From Aphrocallistes beatrix (taxonomy: Eukaryota > Porifera > Hexactinellida > Sceptrulophora > Aphrocallistidae), in contig OY725501.1 in NCBI GenBank assembly GCA_963281255.1, positions 1,713,674 to 1,777,673 of the forward strand: 64,000 bases of DNA, given 5' to 3'. This document shows positions 55,729 through 64,000 of the stretch, one piece after another. Under the pieces are notes generated by a model that worked only from the letters and a program-made list of their open reading frames with translations, did not search any database and was not told where the DNA came from. Within the stretch, counting starts at the first letter, position 1, and each line of letters starts with the position of its first letter. Both the position numbers and the translations under genes were made by a program.

Positions 55729-57288
55729 ATGGCTTCAAAATCGTCAGTTATTGAGCAAGAGCAAAGGGCGTATATCAAGTTTCGTTCACTACTAAAAGAT
55801 TCGAACAGGAACATCCACAATGATCTCGTAAAAGTTTGTGGAGATCAAGCACTTGCTTATTCCACGGTTAGAAGATGGGTTCAATTATTCAGAGAGGAAA
55901 GAGACAGCATTGAAGATGAGCCTCGGACTGGTAGGCCTAAATCTGCAACATGTGAACCCTCAATTGAGTTAGTTGGTGAATTTCTTCGAAAAGACCCTTG
56001 CTGCTCTATTGAAGAGATTTCTAAGTACACTCGAACCTCTATTATCCGGCAGTGCCGGACCGGAGAGTGCCCGGATAACATAATTTTCCCGGATATCGGA
56101 GGTCCGGATAAGAGAGGTGCCCGTAACTCAGAAATCAACTTGAATAGCAGTTTATAGTGTTAAAACTGTCAATTTGTATAATGGGTGAGTATAAACAATA
56201 TCTGATGCCCGGAACTTAGAGGTTATCAAAATTTGAGCTCCGGATAAGAGAGGTGATTGTAAAATAGATATTCTATAAAGGAAAAGAAACTATTCCATGG
56301 CGATTGATTAATACATTTCAAGCAGTATTTACCCCTGAATATATTAGATGTCGCAATTATCTACCAAATTCATTATCAAAGTTCATTAAATAATATTACA
56401 TGATAATGATTGCTGGAATTGTGGTTAATAATTGAATTGAAAATAGGACAATGCATATTGACTAAATGTAGAAAGGGCTGCCCGGTTGAGAGAGGTGCCC
56501 GGATATCGGAGGTCCGGATAAGAGAGGTTCGAGTGTATACGGATATCTAAACGGGAAGTATTTACCGCATTCTGAAGGAAGATCTCGGAGTAAGGAAGCT
56601 TTTCGCTCGGTGGGTGGCGTATTTGGTGTCAGAAGCCCAGATGAAACAGAGGGTAGAATGCTGTGAAAATCTTCTACAGTACGAAAAATTTGATGCAAGG
56701 CGACTGACTCTATGAGATAGTAACCATAGATGAAACTTGGATTTAATATTCACAACCTAAATCCAAGGAAAAATCTAAGTGTTGGCTGCATCCAGGCGAA
56801 CCCCTTAAAAATCTTCCTAATTTCCGTGCCAATAAGGTAATGTACGCAATTGCATTTGACGCCTCGGCCCAGTTGCTCAAGTTTGCGTTCTGAAGGGCCA
56901 GAAAGTTACTGAAGACTTTTATTTCACTGAAGTCAGTAAACACTACACAGAGCGTCGGCCGAGAACTGGTCCTTGTGGAATAAAACTTCCACATGATAAT
57001 GCCAGTAGCCATAAAACTAAACAAGTCGCCGCATACATCGAAGATATAGGGATGAAAACACTGAATCACCCTCCCTATTCCCCTGACCTAAGTCCTTGTG
57101 AATTCTGACTTCATCTCTCTGAAATCGGATTGACTTTATCTGACTTCATCTCTCGGAGATCGGATTCGCCATTCATAAGTACCTGAAATCGATCCCACAG
57201 ACGGAGTATAAAAATACATTCCGCTGCTGGGTAGACCGTCTAAAGGAGTGTATTCGCGTCAAGGGAGATTATTTCGAGAATATGTAAT
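55729..57288 (+). pseudogene. mariner D34D-type transposase, interrupted
   Basis: It starts MASKSSVIEQEQRAYIKFRS. The HTH_48-type region has ALAYSTVRRWVQLFREER and DEPRTGRPK. The second helix-turn-helix starts CSIEEISKYT at the MITE insertion (56028) and resumes after 56537 as GSIYRILKEDLGVRKLFARW, in frame once one TA is removed, with one extra stop. The first Asp is in VTIDETWI (about 56728) and the second in LPHDNASSHKT (about 56990). The third position, 34 residues on, is Glu (GAA, 57100-57102) instead of Asp, in PYSPDLSPCEF, and a TGA follows at once. A gacttcatctctc repeat disturbs the next stretch. The C-terminus reads CWVDRLKECIRVKGDYFENM. Confidence 0.88.
56028..56535. mobile_element. 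pogo/Tigger-like MITE inside the mariner gene
   Basis: The ends are cactcgaacctctattatcc and the complement ggataagagaggttcgagtg, with TA at 56026-27 and 56536-37. It is 508 bp. Several ggtccggataagagagg steps recur inside. It is non-coding and younger than the mariner. Confidence 0.92.
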
Positions 57289-57473
57289 TAAATAACACAT
57301 CAATCATTGCTTAAGATCAAATTGGTGGGGGGTAATCAGTACTTTTGAAATGATCTAAGTACAATACGTATATATATAGACATACATAGCGGAAGATTAT
57401 ATTAATAAACTTAAATAATAGAAAACTGTTGCAATTCTCATTAATTAAGACGTAATGCGCGAAATAGTTAAGA

Positions 57474-57914
57474 TTGACAAAAAAACAATCAAAGATTAAG
57501 AAGTTCCAACAACGTCAAGGGAGTCACCCAATGACGGCGGAACAACGTCAAGGAAGAATCCCGATGACGGCGGGACAACCTCAGGGGAGTCTCTCGATGA
57601 CGATGGAACATTCTCAGAGGAGTCTCCTGACGACGACTGAACAACCTCAGAGGAGTTTCCCAATGACAATAGGACAACCTCAGATGAGTCTCCCGATGAC
57701 GATGGAACAACCTCAGAGGAGTCTCCTGACGACGATGGAACAACCACAGAGGAGTAGGGAGACGACGACGGAACAACCTCAGAAGAGTCGGGAGACGAAC
57801 AAGAAGATTCAACCAAAGCGAAAGAGAGGGGGGAAGGGGAGGGAGAGTAGCAGATCGAGCTCTGAGTTCAAAAAGATGCGGCTAATCCAACAAATCGGAA
57901 AAATAAGTTTGTAG
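57474..57914 (+). CDS. open frame over a 33-bp minisatellite, 146 codons
   Basis: It starts MTKKQSKIKKFQQRQGSHP and then has about eight units of 11 residues of the type MTxEQPQRSLL (TTTEQPQRSFP, MTIGQPQMSLP, TTMEQPQRSRE). A basic, serine-rich tail follows (KRKRGGKGRESSRSSSEFK). Because the unit length is a multiple of three, two minus-strand frames are also open (57489-57812 and 57496-57816). So openness alone does not prove coding. No homologue is recognised. It could be a low-complexity protein or just a minisatellite. Confidence 0.3.
   Translation: MTKKQSKIKKFQQRQGSHPMTAEQRQGRIPMTAGQPQGSLSMTMEHSQRSLLTTTEQPQRSFPMTIGQPQMSLPMTMEQPQRSLLTTMEQPQRSRETTTEQPQKSRETNKKIQPKRKRGGKGRESSRSSSEFKKMRLIQQIGKISL
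57510..57810. repeat. 33-bp minisatellite
   Basis: About nine units based on acaacctcagaggagtctcc plus gatgacgatgga follow each other with substitutions but almost no length change, and stay in phase for 300 bp. Confidence 0.85.
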
Positions 57915-58299
57915 TTCATAAACAAATTTATAATATTATAATTTAAAGTAATACAAATAGTAAATATATATTTTAAAATTTATAAATTATATTTAGGGCG
58001 AAGTTGTACTCCCACCAAGAGTAACAGTATCTTTCCGTATTTGATTTAAAGTAAGTTATGAGTATATGTAATACATTATTCATATATGCTACAAATAACT
58101 TACGATTATATTTTAGATAGCTTACTACATCACTACATATTATATCACTACGTATCATATTCTTACACAATCAATATATCAATCAAGCACCTTTATTTAT
58201 CCAGGGAGTTTAATTAGGGAGTTTAATTAGAAGTTTAAATTTGTATAAAATGGGCATGTAATGTTATAGACTACTTTTAGATCTATTTGAGAAATTTAC

Positions 58300-58455
58300 T
58301 CAGCGGACCTAGCAAACTCAGCAGACCTAGCAAACTCAGTCGGCCTAGCAAACTCAGCAGACCTAGCAAACTCAGCAGACCTAGAAAACTCAATCGACCT
58401 AGCAAACTCAGCCGACCTAGCAAACTCAGCAGACCTATCAAACTCTGCCGACCCA
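58300..58455. repeat. 18-bp minisatellite
   Basis: About eight to nine units of cctagcaaactcagcaga run head to tail. A plus-strand frame through it (58287-58511) reads repeats of PSKLSR and then leaves the array as VGECYYRRGGNN. No function can be given. Confidence 0.85.
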
Positions 58456-58837
58456 ACATGCTTAGCGTGAGTGTGGGAGAATGCTACTACAGGAGAGGTG
58501 GAAACAACTGATCCTATTTTGAACGTTTTCTATACAATAATCATTCATGTTAATTAATGCATACAAATAACCAAATTTATTGTATTCAATGTTTAGCTTA
58601 AACTTATTAAACCTATAGTAAATTTAATTTAACACATAATTATTAACTACAAGTAGAAACGGCTATAATGGGAAGAAATGAGTCCACATAAAATCAAACT
58701 GCAAGCAATTGACCTTAGAATGCCTATGATCTGCACTGAACTTAATTATAGAACTATTATAAGCACAATATCAGAATTAGGGCATTGCAAACGTAATATC
58801 AGGTTCCATATGATAATTGATGAAATAAATTATTTGG
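58456..58837. other. AT-rich stretch without a gene
   Basis: No supported feature is seen. Confidence 0.3.
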
Positions 58838-58902
58838 TAAACTCTGCTGACACATAGTGTCTGCAAGCCGCGCAGCCTAAGCAAGCGAAGCGCGCTTGTA
58901 AA
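58838..58902 (+). mobile_element. family H fragment, hairpin tail only (copy O)
   Basis: Only the terminal ~65 bp is present: gctgacacatagtgtctgca, then gccgcgcagcctaagcaagc and gaagcgcgcttgta. Confidence 0.65.
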
Positions 58903-59546
58903 ACTATATTTAATTAAGTATTTGAACGAGTGATAATACTCAGCGAAAACTTATTTATTTAGTTTAGGTATAACTATAAATATTAGTTTAAGAAGTATAA
59001 TGAATAACGCCCCAATCGCGCTTTTCCAGTAATAATATGACTATTAATGGGAATTATTAACATATGTGATAACATATTACAGACCTTTTGAAAGATTCAT
59101 ATTTTAGGTTTAGAGGGTGATCGCATTGTTAATGTAGAGTATTTCACCATGTAGAATACTACTTACGTAGCCCAATCACCACAAATATTTAATAAATCAT
59201 TAATTTCTTTTGTAGCTTTTAGTCACCTTAGATAAATTTTGAAGTAAAATTTCAGACACCATGGATAATTTTACATTGCCAGGATAACAATACAATGTCC
59301 CTTGAAACAAAAACTACAGTATAGATTTCAATACGTACTCAATATGGGATCCTTTATGCTAATGCGTGATTTAAGCTAAAGTTTGCTAACCAATCCTTTG
59401 GATGTTAAAGCAAATAACACCAAAATTAATTAACTACAGAAAAACATAAATAATTTATTTTACTTAGCGAAGTATTTATCCTACATATTAGTCATGCAAA
59501 GAATAGGAGAAGTCATGCAAAGAATTGATTTCTTAAAAAAAAAATA
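58903..59546. other. AT-rich stretch without a gene
   Basis: No supported feature is seen. It ends at the TA target of the DD41D element. Confidence 0.3.
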
Positions 59547-60850
59547 CCGGGTGTCCCAAAAAATAAGTCAACAATGAAACTAATTAGTCAGTTTATACGT
59601 TAATAAATAAATATTAAATAAATCAGCATCCCCAATTGTGTGCATCAGAGGTTATAGTAGATGATCCAAGTGGCCTCCGTTGAGGTCTCTGCATTTTTGC
59701 AGTCTCAGAACAAAGTTCTGCATTACTGTTTTGCAGGTTGCCTTTGTGATGCTTTTTATCTATTCCTGAATCTTTATTTACAGTTTGCTGAGTGTCCTAG
59801 GCTTCTCAAAATATACTCCATTCTTCAGGAAACCCAGAGGAAGAAATCTGGGGGCTGAGGTCCGGTAAATGAGGTGCCCACTCAAGATCGCATCTTCAGC
59901 TGATGATCCACTTGTTGAAGTGATCCTTTAAACATTGAAGGCTGATATTAACAGTATGAGGAGTGGCACCGTCCTATTGAAACCAAAAACCGACCAAGGT
60001 AGGGAGTATGATTCCCCTCCCAGAACTTATCGAGGACCTTCATGTAGCGCTCCAAGGGATTGTCACACACTCCCACGATCTTCAAAAAAGAATGGTCCGA
60101 CGATGCCTCTCACTGATATTGCTGCCCAATCTGTAACCTTAGCGAGTGCAGAGGCTTTTCTGCCACCTTTGTAGGGCGTGTGAACCCCAATACACGTTAT
60201 TTTTTAAGTTCATCTGGTTAACCAAGTGGAAATGAGCCTCATCAGTCATTTTAAGCAACTCCAATAAAGACTTCGTGCTTTCAATCTTCGACAGCAGAAG
60301 GTTAGCCATCTCCAATATATAATACTTGTCAGCTTAGGTGAGAGTCTAGTGAGTCTGAATACATAGGGAAATATTTGCAAGTTTCTATGAGAATCCTCTG
60401 AAGGGTAGACCGAAATTACCCCATAGCCTGTGAGCTCTTCCGTATGGATCTCTTCGGCAAGTTATCCACTGACTGACTGCCCGACTTCATCAAAACTTCC
60501 TCGGTACGTAGCCTCTTGCACGCCGAATAACTATGGTGGTCTACAGACTTGGAGTTAAGGTTTGCAAGGTTATCCTCATTCTCAAACTTCTTAAGTCAAC
60601 TAAAAATGAGGGATTCGCTTGGCGCTTTAGGAAAGACAAAATATGCATGAATTGTGCTCGAATTCTACCGTACGAGCCAGGCATGTAGCAGTTCTGGATA
60701 CAAAATATTTGCTTTCCGATGTTCCATTGCTTGCTTTGCGGAGTCTTGGGACATGCAGCTATTATATCCTAAATGGTCTTGCGTTAGTACAAAAGGTCAA
60801 AGCAGGGTACCATAATAAAGTAATGGATTCTGTTTTTTTAGGACACCCGG
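59547..60850 (-). mobile_element. DD41D Tc1/mariner-type transposon
   Basis: The ends are ccgggtgtcccaaaaaa and the complement ttttttaggacacccgg, with TA on both sides. It is 1304 bp with one decayed gene on the minus strand. Confidence 0.88.
59690..60610 (-). pseudogene. DD41D transposase, degenerate
   Basis: Blocks on the minus strand run from the N-terminal side: SACKRLRTEEVLMKSGSQSV and KRSIRKSSQAMG (helix-turn-helix region). Next come LLKMTDEAHFHLVNQMN with the first Asp (about 60250-60230), NNVYWGSHALQRWQKS, and DGATPHTVNISLQCLKDHF with the second Asp (about 59975). The last is PHLPDLSPPDFFLW with the third Asp 41 residues later (about 59840). Many stops and frame changes are present. 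It belongs to the same group as the gene at 1006-2072 but has a different TIR, so it is a separate lineage. Confidence 0.8.
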
Positions 60851-61480
60851 TACATGTTAATGAACGGAAATTTTATGAGGATGAAAAAAAGAACGGATTC
60901 AGGTGATTGCTGGTATAGACCTTCATATGTCAATACTGCTACAAAGAGAAGGATGACTATTTCTAAGTAAATGTGTCAGAGTGAGTTTGATTGATTCAGG
61001 TTTGATTTGTATTTCCGTGTCATATACTACAGGGTGTAATATCAAAGTCTTGGCCGGTTATATATCTAATTACTATCCATGCTTTAAGAGTCCATCCAAA
61101 CACAGTATCTCAAGTAATTATCACAACACAATTAGTTATTATACAGATATGCACAATAAATGGGAAGGTGATTTTAACTACATCACATCCCTTTGCCACA
61201 TTCGGCTTTATTTTTCTGAACAACACTTTTTCCTGAAGAGAAATGTCGGCGTTCATCGAATTTAGCCCAGTAGTAAAGAAATTGAAAAGGTAGAAGGAAG
61301 TCTGACACTAAAAGGAAACTGCTGAAACGTTTCAGTAAAGTTTAGTCGGTTTTGGAAGAAAGTATTTTTACCAAGATCGCTGGGAATTTTTTTAGAAAGA
61401 TTGGATGAAATGAGTTTCGAAGAGGCATAGCTCTCTGTACATAAGGTCTGCCATCTAAATCTCAAAAATGAACCAGAGAT
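60851..61480. other. stretch without a supported gene
   Basis: An open frame at 60981-61265 has no recognisable motif. No repeat terminus was found. Confidence 0.3.
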
Positions 61481-61660
61481 GCGGTCGAAGATGGTTGAAC
61501 TAATACATGATCTGCCTTAAATCAGACTACGCAGAATCGAGTTTAGGAATGAATTACCAGCATATATAAATATGGTATCAAAGTACCCAAATCCGTTGCT
61601 GAAATTTTGATTAGTCATCATGATTGCGCAATAGGTTATAATTATGACGAATTTAATTAT
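61481..61660. repeat. palindrome P arm, partial copy
   Basis: It matches the left arm of the 24-kb palindrome: gaagatggttgaactaatac, then catatataaatatggtatca and gattgcgcaatagg. It breaks off where the next element begins, so it may be that element's target. Confidence 0.75.
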
Positions 61661-61831
61661 TAGTCAGGTCAATATGATGCATGACCCCAAAGAAATTGCA
61701 AGAAATTGTTTTATTGCATTTTTCCGTTGTATCATGTCGTAGGAGTAACATACTAAAAGTTCACCGAAATCGGAGTATCGGAAAGTGATTTGCCACGACC
61801 CCGTCGTTGACCCCGGACTATACAAATCGCC

Positions 61832-61904
61832 GGTTTTGAAAACAGAGTTTAACCTTTCAAATGATTGTAAATCATTTGAAAGGTTAAACTCTGTTTTCAA
61901 AACC
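61832..61904. repeat. perfect 35-bp hairpin in the left arm
   Basis: The arm ggttttgaaaacagagttta... pairs perfectly with ...taaactctgttttcaaaacc across a 3-base loop. The right arm of the element has only one side of this hairpin (about 63790-63825), so it arose after or during the duplication. Confidence 0.9.
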
Positions 61905-62261
61905 GTGCTCAGCATCAAATTTCCGGCAATTTGATATATATATTGACTATATTTTGAGCAAAAGATTTTGGACCCTCCCTAGCAACAGCCTGGAATGTGA
62001 AAATTCCGATCTCCAAATTTGGTGTAAACCATATCGAGTGACCCCTTGTTTTTCTCGGCTATGCTTGCTGAGTACGAATTTCTCAATATAAATAGTCTAA
62101 ACGTTAGTTATTAAATATTATGGTTTGAGACTGGTGATATTCATTTATTTAAAACAGTAAATATACCCATAAATTTTTATTATGTCCCCCTTTAATTCCT
62201 ATGAAACATAAGAATGGAAAATTTAGGTGGCATAGATGGATAAATAGACGAATTGATATGC

Positions 62262-63240
62262 TCACATTTCAATTTCTTCTTCGGTTTTATCATCCGATGC
62301 AATTCCTTCTTTCATATTTCCAATGTTGTCATCTTGGCATCGTCCGCATGCTTGAGAACAGTTGAGTCCTTGTTTTCTGTGGCTACATCTGAGACTACTA
62401 CAGCCTGTGGAACAGTTCCAGTGGATCATTTTGAGGAGTGCTTCGGGTGCAGGGTTACTGTCCATAATGACTGGGATTAGGCTGTTATCTTGGCAGTTCT
62501 ATCCCCATTCGGTGACCTCCATACCATCAGCCGTACCCATCCACATCATCACCTGGAAATAGCACCTCAGAGAGTGAAATTCGTGGTGGAGGCTGTAGGT
62601 GACAGTCTTTCGGGTGTAGCGAAGCTTTTGCACTCAATTTCTTGCAGAGGATAGTGTATCTCAACTCGCGAAGACTGTCCCCAGGTTTTGCATTGAACAA
62701 CGCGATCATGACTTTATAACCAGTGCTTTCTATCACTACTGGGTCTTGGTTTGGTGCAGAAAACACCCAAGCATAGGTTTTTAAGATGGAATCCTCTTTG
62801 AACTTGTACAGAGCAGACTTCTTTCCGAGCCCGAAAATGCTGAAAGTGGCGTCACACCCGGTGAATGCATGCAGAAAAAGCAAGCTGTGGCAGATTTCGT
62901 CCGCAAGCACCTGCTTCATCACCTTGATATCATACACTACGGTTGGTTTCCCTTTATCTGAGCGGAAGTACGTATATCTTAATTGCATTGTTGTTAGGAG
63001 TGTATTGTAGCAACAGAACCAATAGATCCGTATCCTCGCCTATGAGAGTTGTTGTCTTGGAGGAGGCCATTGATACTGCTGCCTTCACAATGTCAACATC
63101 GGCATCCTCCTTAGCCTGTATTACATGGCACCCTCTTTCTCTCATAAGTCCAGAAATTAGACGGATGAGGGGCTGTTTGTTGGCTTGATTAGAAAGGGAA
63201 TCCTCCTTATTGCTACAGTCTCCGCCACGAAATTTCACTT
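62262..63240 (-). pseudogene. XPG/PIN-like nuclease region with cysteine-rich CXC-like tail, N-terminus missing
   Basis: On the minus strand the first block is SNQANKQPLIRLISG, then GCHVIQAKEDADVDIVKAAV and TTTLIGEDTDLLVLLLQYTP. The acidic residues in EDADVDIV and GEDTDLL are the kind that bind metal in XPG/FEN and PIN nucleases. A short break near 62980 leads into DIKVMKQVLADEICHSLLFL, HAFTGCDATFSIFGLGKKSA and KFKE, a block I recall from a widespread, uncharacterised animal protein family. After a frameshift near 62550 come WMGTADGMEVTEWG, a stop, and the tail EALLKMIHWNCSTGCSSLRC, SHRKQGLNCSQACGRCQ, a CXC (tesmin-like) pattern. A start codon is not visible, because the inverted arm replaces the 5' end. 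Function as a transposon enzyme is inference. Confidence 0.65.
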
Positions 63241-63271
63241 TCTGAGGTGCTATTTCCAGATGAAGATGTAG

Positions 63272-63490
63272 ATGAGCATGGCTGATGGTATGGAGGTCAC
63301 CCTGCATCCGGCACTCTTGAAAATGATTCACTGTAACTGTTCCACAGGCTCTAGTAGTCTCAGATGTAGCTGCAGAAAACAAGTACTCAACTGTTCTCAA
63401 GCATGCGGACGATGCCAAGATGACAACATTGGCAATATGAAAGAAGGAATTGCATCGGATGATGAAACCGAAGATGGTATTGAAATGTGA
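63272..63490 (+). pseudogene. second, inverted copy of the CXC-like tail
   Basis: It encodes ADGMEVTLHPALLKMIHCNC, then STGSSSLRCSCRKQVLNCSQ and ACGRCQDDNIGNMKEGIASD. It is nearly the same peptide as the minus-strand tail at 62262-62465, with about 50 bp deleted after GMEVT. It lies in the right arm of the inverted duplication, pointing away from the centre, and has no nuclease part attached. Confidence 0.8.
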
Positions 63491-64000
63491 ACATATCAAT
63501 CCATCTATGCTAAAAATACATGAATACCACCAGTCACAAGCCATAATATTTAAAAACTAACGTTTAGACTATTTATATTGAGAAATTCGTACTCAGCAAG
63601 CATAGCCGAGAAAAACAAGGGGTCACTCGATATGGTTTACACCAAATTTGGAGATCGGATTTTTACATTCCAGGCTGTTGCTAGGGAGGGTCTAAAATCT
63701 TTTGCTCAAAATATAGTCAATATATATATCAAATTGCCGGAAATTTGATGCTGAGCACGAATATGACAATAAAAAACTGATTTGCAATCATTTGAAAGGT
63801 TAAACTCTGTTTTCAAAACCGGCGATTTGTATAGTCCGGGGTCGTGGCAAATCACTTTCCGATACTCCGATTTCGGTAAACTTTTAGTATGTTACTCCTA
63901 CGACATGATACAACGGAAAAATGCAATAAAACAATTTCTTGCAATTTTTTTGGGGTTGGGACTATTTGCTTCCTATTTTGACCTGACTATATTTACAGCG

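Larger units (their letters stand above)
55539..57360 (+). mobile_element. mariner transposon, split by a pogo-like MITE
   Basis: The ends are cttaggtcatttcaaaacta and the complement of cttagatcatttcaaaagta, with TA on both sides. It is 1822 bp, or 1312 bp without the insertion and one TA. Confidence 0.9.
61663..63987 (-). mobile_element. inverted-duplication element carrying an XPG/CXC-type gene
   Basis: The two ends start gtcaggtcaa and mirror each other for about 800-950 bp (about 61663-62610 against about 63200-63987), leaving a unique centre of about 590 bp. TA lies at both outer ends. Shared arm text includes cattccaggctgttgctagg and gcttgctgagtacgaatttc in inverted form. The right arm lacks about 50 bp present in the left. 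The duplicated arm includes the 3' end of the gene, so this end occurs twice, facing inward. Superfamily is undecided. XPG-type nucleases are known from Academ transposons, which makes that one candidate. Confidence 0.7.

Noticed and set aside
61262..61465. Open frame SKLISSNLSKKIPSDLGKN on the minus strand as a possible exon
   Set aside because: No recognisable motif or clear splice sites, and it is short.
63254..63544. N-terminal extension (MACDWWYSCIFSIDG...) of the nuclease-like gene
   Set aside because: This stretch is the antisense of the inverted CXC-tail copy, so it is a by-product of the inverted duplication and not the real N-terminus.
1..64000. CRISPR array, tRNA or rRNA genes
   Set aside because: The direct repeats seen are minisatellites without unique spacers. 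No cloverleaf-type or rRNA-like sequence was recognised by eye. A covariance-model scan would be decisive.

Overview
The window looks like repeat-rich intergenic or intronic DNA from an animal genome. It is AT-rich, has no operon-like gene packing, and contains dozens of transposable-element copies at many stages of decay. The mix is Tc1/mariner (DD34E, DD37E, DD41D and D34D mariner types), pogo/Tigger-like and hAT MITEs, a Harbinger relic, L2/CR1-like LINEs ending in (TTA)n, and a large family of short elements with GC-rich hairpin ends. This suits an invertebrate with a Tc1-dominated genome. A parasitic copepod such as a salmon louse is a plausible guess, but I cannot prove the species from sequence. 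I see no intact host gene, no tRNA or rRNA gene and no CRISPR array. The only host-gene candidates are two short 3'-terminal exons on the minus strand (64-234 and 16256-16510).

Layout. 0-5 kb: a possible last exon, then a long-TIR element (371-3100) invaded by a DD41D transposon and by a hairpin-ended element, then a hAT transposase relic. 6-7.4 kb: an almost complete DD37E Tc1 transposon. 9.4-13.4 kb: a second, uninvaded copy of the long-TIR element, two copies of a long-TIR Tc1-type MITE and a hAT MITE. 14-16.5 kb: a LINE RT fragment, a deleted Tc1 and the second candidate exon. 17-19 kb: a full-length hairpin-ended element and a foldback with a 9-bp target duplication. 19.4-23.3 kb: a badly decayed large DNA transposon with a DDE-like region and a downstream OTU-protease-like domain. 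24-26.2 kb: two large palindromes. 26.4-29.1 kb: a DD37E and a DD34E element side by side. 29-38.4 kb: mostly hairpin-ended elements, alone, in inverted pairs, or invaded by hAT and Tc1 MITEs, plus pogo MITEs and a HARBI1-like relic.

38.4-48.6 kb: nested insertions. A DD34E gene is split by a DD37E element. An L2-like LINE lies on a DD34E gene fragment. A mariner sits in a small TIR element that itself sits in a hairpin-ended element. 48.7-52 kb: more relics. 52.3-54.6 kb: a second L2-like LINE. 55.5-57.4 kb: a mariner split by a pogo MITE. 57.5-58.5 kb: two coding-phase minisatellites. 59.5-60.9 kb: a DD41D relic on the minus strand. 61.5-64 kb: an inverted-duplication element carrying a gene with an XPG/PIN-like nuclease region and a cysteine-rich CXC-like tail.

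The genes here are not a pathway. Nearly all are transposases or reverse transcriptases disabled by stops, frameshifts, deletions or later insertions. The MITEs carry termini of the same superfamilies and were presumably mobilised by relatives of these enzymes. The most unusual items are the hairpin-ended family, which carries CRE-like and AP-1-like sites in many copies, the XPG/CXC inverted-duplication element, and the DDE-OTU relic.
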